Source of the DNA: Calycina herbarum
Taxonomy: Eukaryota; Ascomycota; Leotiomycetes; Helotiales; Pezizellaceae
Length of the DNA stretch: 64,000 nt
Direction: 5' to 3'
Assembly: GCA_001414485.1 (NCBI GenBank)
Contig: LLEY01000232.1
Location: 1-64,000, forward strand
The position numbers and the translations under genes were made by a program. This document shows, in pieces, positions 36,912 through 47,189 of this stretch. Within the stretch, counting starts at the first letter, position 1, and the number at the start of each line of letters is the position of its first letter. A model generated the notes under the pieces. It ran no database searches, was not told where the DNA came from, and saw only the letters and a list, made by a program, of their open reading frames with translations.

Positions 36912-39900
36912 TATATTTTAACTACTTAATTTATCTATTTATTTCCTCTATTTGTCTAAGAGTGAAAAGCTATAGAAAGCTTTCTTTTTATACCTAGTCG
37001 TTTTATAAGAGCGATCTAAAATTTTAAAGTAAAGAGTTTATCTCTATCTAAGAGTATTACTTCTAGTAGTCTATGTCTTAAGACTACTTCTCTAAGGAAT
37101 ATAAATACTAATTCCTTAGCTATACTTGATTCTATATATACTATTAGAATTATATATTTTATAAGTCGTTCTATAATAATTAGAATCGAGTTATACTTAA
37201 CTCCTATTATTAGATCTTTAGATTTCAGTAATTTAATAATAAAATTTAAAGATATCGATCTCTAAGGTATTTATAGTATTAGAGTAGTATTTATCTATCT
37301 ATAAGAAGCGTAGTAGAAAGCCTTATTCCTAGTATAGATATTATATTCTACTATTACCTTCTTAACTATTATAGATAACTGATTAATATAGTAGTATTAT
37401 CTTATCTACTAGAGAGTTCTACGAATTCCTTAGTAGCTATAAGTAGGCGTAGTATAGTATTCTTATACGAACTCCTTTATATACAAGCTAGGAACCTATA
37501 GTTTCCCTTTTATATACTAGTTATAACCTTTATATATACTCTAAATCTTATCTATTTAGATGTTATTTATTACTACTATTTTATATATAGTAGGTACTAA
37601 GTCGCTGTTTTTATTATATCTTAATATTACTATATTAATATATTTTTTGTTTTCCTTATAGCCTAGCTTTTAGCTTAGAGTATTAGCTTAAGCGTTACTT
37701 ATTCTACTAATATATTAAATAATTATCTTAAATCCTACTAAGGTTTTAGACTACCTAGCTAGGCGTCTTATAATAAGTTCCTTATTCGTAGTAAATGTTT
37801 TTAGGTTTAGATAATTAGTAAGTACTATTACTAGGTATATCGTACTCTAGAGGTAAATCCTCTATTCTTTAACAGCTAGAATAATAGCTATTAATTCTTT
37901 ATTATAAATACTATAGTTTTATTATACTATATTAAAGGTTTTTAAGAAATATACTATAGATATAAGTTTTCTTATTTTATTTAGTTATAGATATATAGCG
38001 CCTACTACTATATCTAAGACGTCTATTTCTATTATACTTAGTTTCTTATAATTAAAATTATATAAGATAGGTTTTACTATAAACCGTTCTTTAATTTCTT
38101 AAAAGACTTTTTTAGCCTTCTTATCTTAGATAAAAGTTAAAGCTTTTCTAGTTAGTATTAATATAGGTTTTATAATCTTTATATAGTCCTTAATAAATAG
38201 TTAATAGAAATTAGTAAATCTTAGAAAGGATTATATATCTTTAACGTTTTTTAGTAATTCCTATTTAATAACTATATAAATCTTTTCTAGATCTATTTCT
38301 ATTTTTCTTAGGCTAAATACCTATCTTAGAAAGAGAGTTCTTTTAACTTTAAACTTATATTTTAAGAGTTTTAGATAAGAGTCTACTTTAGTAAGTCTTT
38401 ATAAGACTTCCTTTATATAGCTCTTATATTCTTCTAGATTCTCTAAGAAAATTAATATATTATCTAGGTAATATATAATAGTTACTCTTAGAAGATCTTC
38501 TAGAATACTATTATTCTATCTCTAATAAGTAGCTAGTATATTAGTTAAACTAAAAGATATTATTATATACTTGTAGAGTCTTAATAGTAAGACGAACGTA
38601 GTCTTTTATTTATAGCCTACCTTAATCCTAATTAATCTATAGACGTTTTATTAATCTAGTTTTATAAATTTCTTTACTTAGCCTAGCTTATCTTATAAAT
38701 ACTAGCTAGTTAGTAATAGATAAGCGTCTTTAATTATTACGTTATTTAATTCTCTATAATCAACATATACTCGTCTATTTAGATCGTCCTTTTTCTTAAT
38801 AATAAGTATATTTAAAGAGATAGATAATTTAGATTTCTAAATATATCCTTTCTTTATTTCTTATTAGATATAACTTTCTAATAAAGCTAAGTTATTCTAG
38901 TTATATAGTCGAAGCTTCTACTTTCTAAAGTTATAACCCTCTATTAATTTAATCTTATAATCCTATAGTTAATATTTAAGAAGAGTATATATATCTTCTA
39001 AGTCTTTAAACAATTTTATAAATTTTCTATACTATATAGGTATTTTATTATTAGCTTTCTTACTAACTTGTAAAGAACCTTAGGTAAGGTGTTCTAGCAC
39101 TTTAGAAGAGGTAGTACTAACCTCGTTCTAGCCTTAAAGTTATAAATATAAACCTATATATTTATATTAACTAAAGGTTATTATTCTAGCCTTCTAATCG
39201 ATTTCTAGATTATATTCTTAAATCTATAGTATACTAAGTATTACTTCCTTACTTCCTATCTTAATAATATTAAATTATATATCTAAATAATATTCTTTAA
39301 TATTAACTCTTACTAGAATAGTTTATTAATTAATAATCCTATTTTAGTATATAACATCTATTCTATCGACTACCCCTAGACAGTATAGTCTTATTTCCTT
39401 AATTAGAATGTTTAGCTTCTCTCGAGCTATTAAGGAAATAAAGTTATCTATTACTCCTAAGTTTATTATAACTTATAACTTCTTCTCTTATATTTCTATA
39501 GTTATTACTAACTGTCTTTCTCCTAAAGTAGTATTTAACTTTACTTTAATATATAGGACTTTAAAGGATCGATTTTTTCGATTATAATTCCTTCTCTCCT
39601 CGTCTTTATACTATAGAAAGAATCTTACTCTTTCCTTATCAGCGTATACTACCTTATATACTAATCTATATTCTATAATTCCTATTATCTTAGGAATTCC
39701 TCTTATAAATCGTTTTAGTAATTATCTATAATTATATTGGATCTATTTATAACTAGTTTCTAAAATAGCTTTTATAGACTATAGTTCTTCTATATATAGA
39801 TAATCTAAAGTAGCTTTAAGTATACTTATTTCTAGCTTTATATAGTAAATCTTAAATATATAGTCTTTTAAATTCTTTTCCTTAACTGTTTAAATCTAGG

Positions 39901-41939
39901 ACTAAGGAAAGAATACTACTCCTTCTTTATCTAATAAGGCTACCTTATATATCTAATAATATTCTACTATTCTAGTAGGTTCTAGTAAAATTCCTTTAAA
40001 TCGTTTCTATAATAACTAGTCTATAGTTAGGCTTAGTTTATATTATATCTATTATACTATTATTTCTTAAACTATTTCTATAAACTATATTTCTCTTATT
40101 AATAGATAGTAAAATTCTTCTAGCTTCGTTTTAGCTTATCTAGTTATATCGAGCTCTCTTCGTTTCTAGAAGAGTATACTAAACAGCTACTATAAGTTGT
40201 ATTTTCTAAATACTAGTTTATTATTTCTAATTAATATAACTACGATATATTATTTAAATTCTTTTAGTATAATATCTTTAGATAGTATTCTAAGAAAAGA
40301 GGTTTTAATCTATCTCTTAAATCCTATTAGAACTTACTATATCTATATACTAATCTTATCTAAAATATCGTATATCCTTTATACGTCCTCTACTTTAGAG
40401 TAACTTAGTTTTTTAATTAGTTATTATTCGCGTTCTAGTTCTTTTCCCTTAATAGTTTCTCGCTTAGTAATTAGGCTAACTAGAGTTATTATCTTAGAGT
40501 TATTTCTTATAACTATATATATTATTAAGATAGTTAGATTAACTCCTTATATAGTATAAGGACTCTAGAAGTCTAGCTTTTAACTATTAATATATATTTA
40601 TCGATTTCTCTGTTTAAATATTCTAAAGAAGGCCTAAGTTTCTCTAACTTTAGAGTCTTTATTTCTAACTTCCTCTTCTAAGCTAGAAGATAAGTTTAAT
40701 GTTTCTAATAAACTAGTTAATAGTAGTAATTTATATTTTGTTCAAAGATATTACTTAGATACCTCTACTAATTATATATTATAATTTTCTTTAAGAAGTA
40801 GATCTCTATTATTATTAGTATCTTATATACTACTGAATTCTTCGTTATTCTTAATCTAGGTTCTATATTCTTATACTTTAAGTTCCTCGTTTATAAGTTT
40901 AATATAATTAGTTAAGGCTACCTGTTATTAAATAGTAGTATTAATTTATTTCTTTCTCTTAGAGTCTTTCTTCTTACTATACTTATTTACTCTATAGCTA
41001 GAGAGGCTATAGTTATAATATAAGTTCTACTTACGTTAACGATTTCGCTCCTCTTAAGAAAGTCCTTCTTTCTTTAGAAAGGTTTTCTTTTATATAGCGT
41101 TTACCTTCTTACTATGTTTATTAGTATAAGAGTACTTCTACTTTCCTATCTCTTTACTCTTCTCTCTATATCTAGAGTTACTCTTCTTAAATTCGTATAG
41201 GCAGTTGTCTAACTAGACAACTTCCTTAATTATACTTATAATAGTTAAGAATTATATATTCTATTTAGCTATTTTCTTATAAATATATACTTTTAATCCT
41301 CTATAAAAGAGTTTTATAAGAGTAATAGTATTCTACTCTAACTTCGTTCTATAGTATTAAAATTTATTAGTATAATCTATTACTAATCTAGTCTAGTATA
41401 ATTCTAAAAGCTTATATATAGTAGTTTAAATCATATTAAAGTCTCTAAAGACTTTTCTAATAGTTGTCTTAAATCCTCTCTAAGATTTAAATATAATCTT
41501 AGTTAATTCTATCTTTCTATCTTTATTCTTATTCTCGAAGAAGTTCTCTAAATATAGCTAAGCCTATTCTAATACTAATCCTCTAAGATAGAAGATAGCG
41601 AAGATAGTTTATAAATTATAATTATCTTTGAATTTATTAGAATTAAAGTTAAAGTAGATATCTATTTAAAGAAGGAATAAGTCGAGTTTCTTACGCCTTC
41701 TATAATACGTGTCTAGTATCTTAACTTTAATAGACTTAAGTACTTCGACCTTATAAGACTCGGGAGCGTCTAGTATACTAATATTATCGTCGTTCCTAGT
41801 TAACTATATACTAGCAGGTGTTCTTCCGGTCGCGCTTCTAGATGTTCTTATAACGTTAACTCGACTAGTATTTAAGCTAGCTACTACGACGGGGGTTACT
41901 AGAGCTATAGCGACTGAACTTCTAAGCTAGTACTTAAAG

Positions 41940-42401
41940 TATAACGAAACTTAAATAAACTAAATAAAGATAACTAAGTCTTAAAGATTAGTATATAAGT
42001 AAGAAGTATAAATATACTAGGTTGTTTACTTAGAAGTAAACTCGTTACTTATATTAAAGATGTTAAATAAGATAATAAGATTAATAACTAAAGTTAAGTA
42101 CGAAGCTTCTATCTAATAGTAGACGTGCTAGTCTTATATAGAACCTTCTGTTAATATTAAAGTCTTGCTTAGCAGGAGTTCTAAAGATAGAGTCCGACTC
42201 TATTTCTAAGGCTTCTTAAAACTAGACTCTATTACCTAACTACTACTAACCGAGTTATATAATATAACTATAATAAGATCTAAGGATTATATATTTTACT
42301 ATATTTAATTCTTTCTTCTTTCTAGGGTTATAATAGTGTTTATTCTATTAGGACGTCGCCTGGACTTCACTTAGTCACGTGCTATCACGTGATTCGTAAC
42401 A
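41940..42401 (-). repeat. 5' LTR of Gypsy copy 3
   Basis: 462 bp with family ends. Its right end keeps CACGTGATTCGTAACA with little RIP. The interior from about 42150 differs from the other LTRs. Confidence 0.8.
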
Positions 42402-42634
42402 GAAGGCGTGCTTCTAGAGCCTTTAAGCTAGCTTTTACTAAAGCTCTTATATCGATTATAACCTTCCTTAATAGTAGTAGTAGTAGTATATCAGTAGTAA
42501 GAGAGAGGGTCTTTTTAGTAGCTTTTTTAGTAGTTTTTTTAACTTTAAGAGGTAATTTAGATATCTCTGGCCTAGGGCTTTATAAGCGTATATTCCTAGG
42601 CATATTAGAGTATTAAAGGTATTAAGAATAAGGT
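42402..42634. other. Right internal remnant of the outer element
   Basis: Lies between Gypsy copy 3 and the right inverted repeat. On the minus strand it reads an LRALVKASLKALEARL-like stretch resembling the Lys/Leu-rich reading at about 19450-19550, which suggests both belong to the same unidentified coding relic. Confidence 0.35.
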
Positions 42635-42750
42635 AATAAGTGGTTATTTAGCTAATATTTCTATAGGGCCTCCTAGGCACGATTATAGTATATAAAACGC
42701 TCGGATTATAAAAAAAGTAGACAAATTCAAGCTTAACTCGCAACTGACTG
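42635..42750 (-). repeat. Right terminal inverted repeat of the outer element
   Basis: 116 bp, inverted match to 15427-15541, followed by the TA duplication at 42751-42752. Confidence 0.9.
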
Positions 42751-42899
42751 TATATACTTTAGCACTAGATCGCGTGTTCTGGATTGGTGCCATTTTTGCG
42801 GGTATCGCCTGTTTATTAGTCTTGGTTGAAAAGGAAGTCCTGTTGAGAAAAGAACTAGATACTGAGTTCCGATTGCAAAAGAAAGATGCTGTGGATTGA
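42751..42899 (+). pseudogene. MFS transporter pseudogene, C-terminal piece split off by the transposon
   Basis: Directly after the TA duplication the plus strand reads ALDRVFWIGAIFAGIACL, LVLVEKEVLLRKELDTEF and a stop at 42897-42899. That is the last membrane helix and the E-K-E-V-x-L-R-x-E-L-D-T-E-F tail of fungal DHA2 drug transporters, which is what is missing after 15424. The joined reading is one base out of frame, in line with the other frameshifts in that gene. Confidence 0.85.
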
Positions 42900-43256
42900 G
42901 AGAGAAAGGCGATTTGGAGAAAGTTGTTGCTACGGAAACTTAAGCGAGAAATTGAGGGGCACTTGGGAATCCCGAAATAGGGCATGTAAGTTATAAGAGC
43001 CCAAAAAAGCCACACTGGTGTGGCTCGGTAATTTTATGGATAGGGAGTTGCGGCGTGGCTTCTAAATTGCAAAACATCCGAGGCAGAGTTAGATCAGCCA
43101 GTCGGACTCGGTATCAGCTTGCAGCCATGGCTTCCGGTTTCGATTCTTTGGGCTTTTATATTTCCTATTTGTATTTTATCCATCACCGCGCATAACCACT
43201 AATTAATGAACTCTTCTACAATTATACCTCCCTGTTATGACACTGCAAATTGAACA
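42900..43256. other. Intergenic, probable promoter of the enoyl-reductase pseudogene
   Basis: No coding feature. Ordinary base composition returns here, so RIP stopped close to the transposon edge. Confidence 0.5.
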
Positions 43257-44305
43257 ATGTCACTCCCACTATCGCAAAAAGCGCTTGTACAAGATGTTGA
43301 GAGCAAACCCACGATTTCTCAAAACTTGCCACTGCCAAAACTCAGGCCAGGCGACTTACTTGTCAAGATAATCATGGTTGCTCTCAATCCGTGTGATTAC
43401 AAAATAGGCGCAGCCTTCCCAAGTCCCCGTGCGATCATCGGAAATGACTTTGTAGGCACAGTGGTGCAAATCCACCCTGGGACATCTACAAATACCAACA
43501 TACAGATCGGTAACACCGTTTGCTCATTCGTTCATGGATCAAATCCCGCTGATGGCTCCAATGGTACTTTTGCTCAGTATGTCAGGGCACCAGCGGATCT
43601 CGTTCTCCGTGTCCCCGCCGATTTCCCAATCGAACAAGCAGCAGCTTTGAGTTTGAGACTCGCTACAGCAAGTCTCGTGATATAGCACTCAGGAATGGAA
43701 CTTGAAGTAAATCCAGAAGCTCCCTCCGCTGGAAATAAGGAACCCGTTTTAGTCTACGACGCCAGCACATCGGCAGGAACCATGACCTTACAACTATTGC
43801 GTCTCTCGGGCGTCCAAACTATTGCCACATGCTCACCAAAAAGTTTCGAACTCGTCCGTAGTTCTGGTGCCCACTCGGTCTTTGATTACTCTGAGCCCAC
43901 TTCTCTCGCCACGATCAAGAAACAAACCAATGGATCACTACAAAATATGGTAGATTGCATTACAGATCCCGATTCTGTGGCATTCTGCTTTTCGGCTCTT
44001 TCGAGATTTGGAGGTCGATATACAGGCCGTCGAGCTGTGAAAGTAAAATTTCCAATCGCTTATGAGATTTTTAGAGAGGATATCAAATTAGAGAGAGTGT
44101 ATGAGAGGCCGGCGAGTAGAGAGAATCGCGAGGCAGCTGTGGAGTGGTTTGGGATGTTTCAGGTGTTGCTTGATCAGGGGAAGTTGCTTGATCATCCTGT
44201 CAAGCTGTTTTCTTCTGGTGGCTTGGAGAGGATAGTTGAAGGTTGAAGGTTTTGAAGTCTGGCGGTGTTTCCGGATACAAGATTGTGGTTTTGATTGAGG
44301 GATAG
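43257..44305 (+). pseudogene. trans-Acting enoyl reductase pseudogene (LovC-like, MDR superfamily)
   Basis: The ATG at 43257 opens SLPLSQKALVQDV, then LNPCDYKIGAAFPSPRAIIG-type sequence, NDFVGTVVQI and RVPADFPIEQAAAL. A TAG at 43683-43685 stops the frame, which then continues unchanged (HSGMELEVNPEAPS, VLVYDASTSAGTMTLQLLRL, FDYSEPTSL, VDCITDPDSV). About 15 residues seem missing between GGRYTG and RRAVKVKF. Near 44245 one base is lost, after which the normal end SGGVSGYKIVVLIEG can be read to TAG 44303-44305. The family is NADPH-dependent and works in trans with partially reducing or highly reducing polyketide synthases. The Gln-to-stop change is compatible with RIP spreading from the neighbouring elements. 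Function is lost. Confidence 0.85.
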
Positions 44306-44671
44306 TTGGGTCTTCGTGAATGTCTGAGACAAATTTCATGGGAGTGGTCTGAATCTGGTTGTCTGACTTAGCTTGCAATACACACAGAGACTCTTTTCAC
44401 AACTTGTCCCAAGTGACATATGTGCGAGGTAGATATGAAAGATCAAAGACTAATACTTGCCGACCTCTTTCGGGACTTAAAAAAGTTCCTATTTTGCAGC
44501 CCTGAAATCGTGCTATTTTCTCCTAATCTCTAAGAAATACATAATAACAACGCAATTAAAATATCTAAAAATAAGTATAATTGTCAACAAGTTAATCCAG
44601 CACCCGTGTACATTCTTCCTATATTCTTCCGGTGACTATATTATATAATATTTGCTTTTCTATATAGAGTA
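44306..44671. other. Intergenic, nothing coding seen
   Basis: Becomes AT-rich from about 44520 up to the TA target site of the next transposon. Confidence 0.5.
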
Positions 44672-46484
44672 ACGTATTTCCCGGTCGAGTAGATCACCCG
44701 GTCGAGTGGATCACGAGAACACTAAAACGCGACACTCTACTTAAAAATTAAAAATGCCACCACTATATCAAGCCCAGCCCTCTGATTAAGAGGGTGGTAT
44801 TCTTTTAGCTATTTAAGCCTTTAAATCAGGTCAATTTAGAAGTATACGAGCTTGTGTTAAAGCATACGACGTACCTTATACATCCTTCTACAACTGATTA
44901 CACAGACTACCTTTGCAACGCGACACTCCCTCTAATACTCAAAGACTTACCTCTAAAGAAGAGCTAGATATTATACGATATATTCTCGACCTAGATTCGC
45001 GCGGATTCCCACCCTAGCCAGCAGCTGTCTAAGAAATGGCAGACCTTCTTCTCTCTAAACGCGACGCACCTCTAGTAGGCAAGAATTAGACTTCTACCTT
45101 TATTAAACGTTATATAGAGATTAAGACGAAATTCAGCCGTAAGTACGATTATAAAAGAGCTTAGTACAAAGACCCTATAGTTCTTAAAGACTGGTTTAGG
45201 CTTATATAAAATACAATTACCAAATATAAGATTATAGAGGAGGATATATATAACTTCGACAAAGCTAGGTTTCTTATAAGGGTTATTACAACTACTAAAG
45301 TTATTATAAGCTCAGAGTTAAGGAATCGTCTAAAGACTACTTAGCTAGGAAATAAGGAGTAGGTTTCGATTATATAGAGCATAAACTCGTATAGTTAAGC
45401 ACTTCCTCTATTTATTATTTTCAAGGGACAGTACCACCTCTTAGCTTAGTACGAGGAGTTAGGTCTTCTATAAGATTAGGTAATTATACTAAGTAAGAAT
45501 AGATAGACGACAAACGAGATTAGATTTAAGTAGATTCAGTACTTTAATAAGTATACAAAAGGTCGTACAGTTAGACGATATAGACACCTTGTTCTTAATA
45601 GCCACGAGTTATATATTTTAGTTCAATTTCAGTAATACTATTAGGATAATAGTATTATTACTCTCTATATACTACTACACTTATCTCATATCCTTTAGCC
45701 TCTTAACATTAGCTATTTTAGCCTACTAAAGGCATTATATAGTAAGCAGATTAAGAATCTCGTTTAGGTTAGAATTTAGTATATTACTAAGCTTAAGTTC
45801 CTTCCTATATTTAAAGAGGCATTTAAAGCTACATTTATAGAGCAGAATATTAAGAGTGGATTTCAAGTAACTAGCTTAGTTCTATACAATCCTAAGAACG
45901 TCCTTTCTCACCTTAATCTAAGGCTAAAGATACTAACTCCACCCCCTACAAACGAGCTAAACTAGACTCTAAAGACGCTATAGAACGCTATAGAGCTTGA
46001 ATTCTAGACTACATATCTTAAAAACCGTATTATACAATACTAAGATAGCTCTCCTATATTAATTAATAAGACATTCGATCGGCTTACTAAGGGGGCTCAA
46101 ATTATAATACACGAAGCTACTCTTATAAGAGCTGAAATCAAGGCGCTATAAGAGGCAAATCAGCTTAAAAAGAGGAGGGAGAGAAAACGAAAGAGGCGTA
46201 TTTACCAAGGTAGAAGTCTTATAGTTAAGGAAGGCGAGGAAATTATTCAAAGTACTTAAACTCAGCAGGAAGAGAGTAGTAATAATATACACCGCCAGTA
46301 CTTCGAAGGCAAGCGGCGACGTTGTGGTTTATGTAGTCAGGTTAGACATAATGCTCGTATATGTAAGGCACCTTAGGAATCGATTAATATAAGTAGCTAG
46401 GGTTTTTTTTAATAGTGTTGTTATAATATATTTAGAGTTGTCGCGTTTTGGTGTTCTCGTGATCCACTCGACCGGGAAATACGT
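44672..46484 (+). mobile_element. Fot1/pogo-like transposon, family B, least mutated copy
   Basis: 1813 bp, TA-flanked (44670-44671, 46485-46486), ends ACGTATTTCCCGGTCGAGT and its complement. The plus-strand transposase can be followed with few changes: YNFDKARFLIRV (about 45252-45290) for the first DDE block; PLFIIFKGQYHLL (about 45410-45445); an ILSKNRQTTNEI stretch; LNSHELYILVQFQQYY (about 45590-45640) for the second Asp block, with its Asp changed to Asn; LLHLSHILQPLN and SLLKALYSKQIK; and a C-terminal CX2C-type knuckle GLCSQVRHNARICKAP (about 46330-46375). Stops at Gln codons show that it too is dead. The left terminal repeat has two 16-bp units, the right only one. Confidence 0.9.
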
Positions 46485-46486
46485 TA

Positions 46487-46801
46487 TACGAAATTAAAAA
46501 AGGAAATTTATTCCGTCGCCGCAGAGAACGCCCCCCAACCTTACAGGGACAGAGAGATAAGAAAAATGTATAAAAAGTATAGAATAGGTCTCTAATAGCT
46601 AATTAATAATAGAATAAAAGCTGATTTATTTTGATTACCTTGTTATAGTATTATTTAGACCTCAAGGCGGATATTAGGATATGTAGGGATAAAAAGAACC
46701 ATTTTTTCACCCCCCATTCGCCAACCTCACTATAAAAGGTTTCGATGCCCTGAACTAATCTGGCTTAGAAAGTCTCTAAGCCTCCGCCATCAATACTGGT
46801 C
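46487..46801. other. Intergenic, nothing seen
   Basis: No supported coding or structural feature. Confidence 0.5.
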
Positions 46802-47135
46802 TCACTCAACTCGGGTGTTTTTCGAGCATAGTTTATCAAGTTGATGTGAGACGGGAAGAAAGGAAGAAATAATTGGCAGGCGAGGAGACGACCGCGACAA
46901 TCGGCGCTTCATCGTATTGAAAGACGGAAGGCATACCTCATCTTCGAGGCAGGGGCGGCCGATTGCAATCCATCCTTGGCTTTCTGTTTGCAAGAGGAGA
47001 GGCGACGGCATTAAGATGAAAAGCTGGGTTTTTGGGGAAAATGGCGCTATCAGCTTGACGACAGTGTCGTACTTTCTGGTAGCAGCTCATATCAAGGGTG
47101 GTGCATCGAGTCCTACAACATGAATCCCGGCCAAC
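46802..47135 (-). pseudogene. Detached ankyrin-type fragment downstream of the patatin gene
   Basis: The minus strand reads DAPPLI, a TGA, then AATRKYDTVVKLIAPF and an open tail to 46802. TPLxWAxxRKxDxVVKLL is the typical end of an ankyrin repeat, and the last repeat of the neighbouring gene reads TPLTWAKTRKHD. The TGA stands where the ankyrin Trp is expected. It is probably a leftover of an earlier longer repeat domain or of a duplicated gene end. It may not be transcribed. Confidence 0.4.
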
Positions 47136-47189
47136 GGCAGAGACAGAACACGATCTTCCATTCAAAGCTGAATCTATGAAATATAGGAC

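Larger units (their letters stand above)
33249..42401 (-). mobile_element. Gypsy copy 3, both LTRs, minus strand, carries a Fot1-like insertion
   Basis: The 3' LTR (33249-33712) and 5' LTR (41940-42401) flank the internal sequence, which contains a 1.83-kb Fot1-like element at 35082-36911. Without it the interior is about 6.4 kb and follows the same gag-pol order on the minus strand: gag about 40980-41930 with the zinc knuckle near 40990-41030, RT around 38400-38700, integrase around 34800-37700. PPT-like sequence lies at 33713-33722. Flanking 5-mers (TACTA and GAAGG) do not match, so no duplication is visible. Heavy RIP is present throughout, except for part of the 5' LTR. Confidence 0.85.
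15427..42750. mobile_element. 27.3-kb nested transposon block, outer Tc1/mariner-type element
   Basis: The block starts CAGTCAGTTGCGAGTTAAGC at 15427 and ends with the inverted copy at 42750. TA flanks it on both sides (15425-15426 and 42751-42752), the Tc1/mariner target duplication. The first 115 bp and last 116 bp are inverted repeats. The outer element encodes a transposase (15655-16613). All else inside is later insertion: a Fot1-like element, three Gypsy copies and a Fot1-like element within one of them. MFS coding sequence lies on both outer sides, so the insertion site is inside that gene. Nearly the whole block lacks CA and TG dinucleotides. Confidence 0.85.

Noticed and set aside
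40197..40403. 68-codon open frame in AT-rich DNA
   Set aside because: It lies on the strand opposite to pol of Gypsy copy 3; it is an effect of low complexity, not a gene.
42389..42616. 75-codon plus-strand open frame spanning an LTR end
   Set aside because: It crosses from the LTR of Gypsy copy 3 into outer-element DNA, so it cannot be an ancestral gene.
15427..42750. Giant cargo-carrying element of the Starship type
   Set aside because: There is no tyrosine recombinase of the captain type, and the target site is TA with long inverted repeats. The size is due to nested transposons, not host cargo genes.
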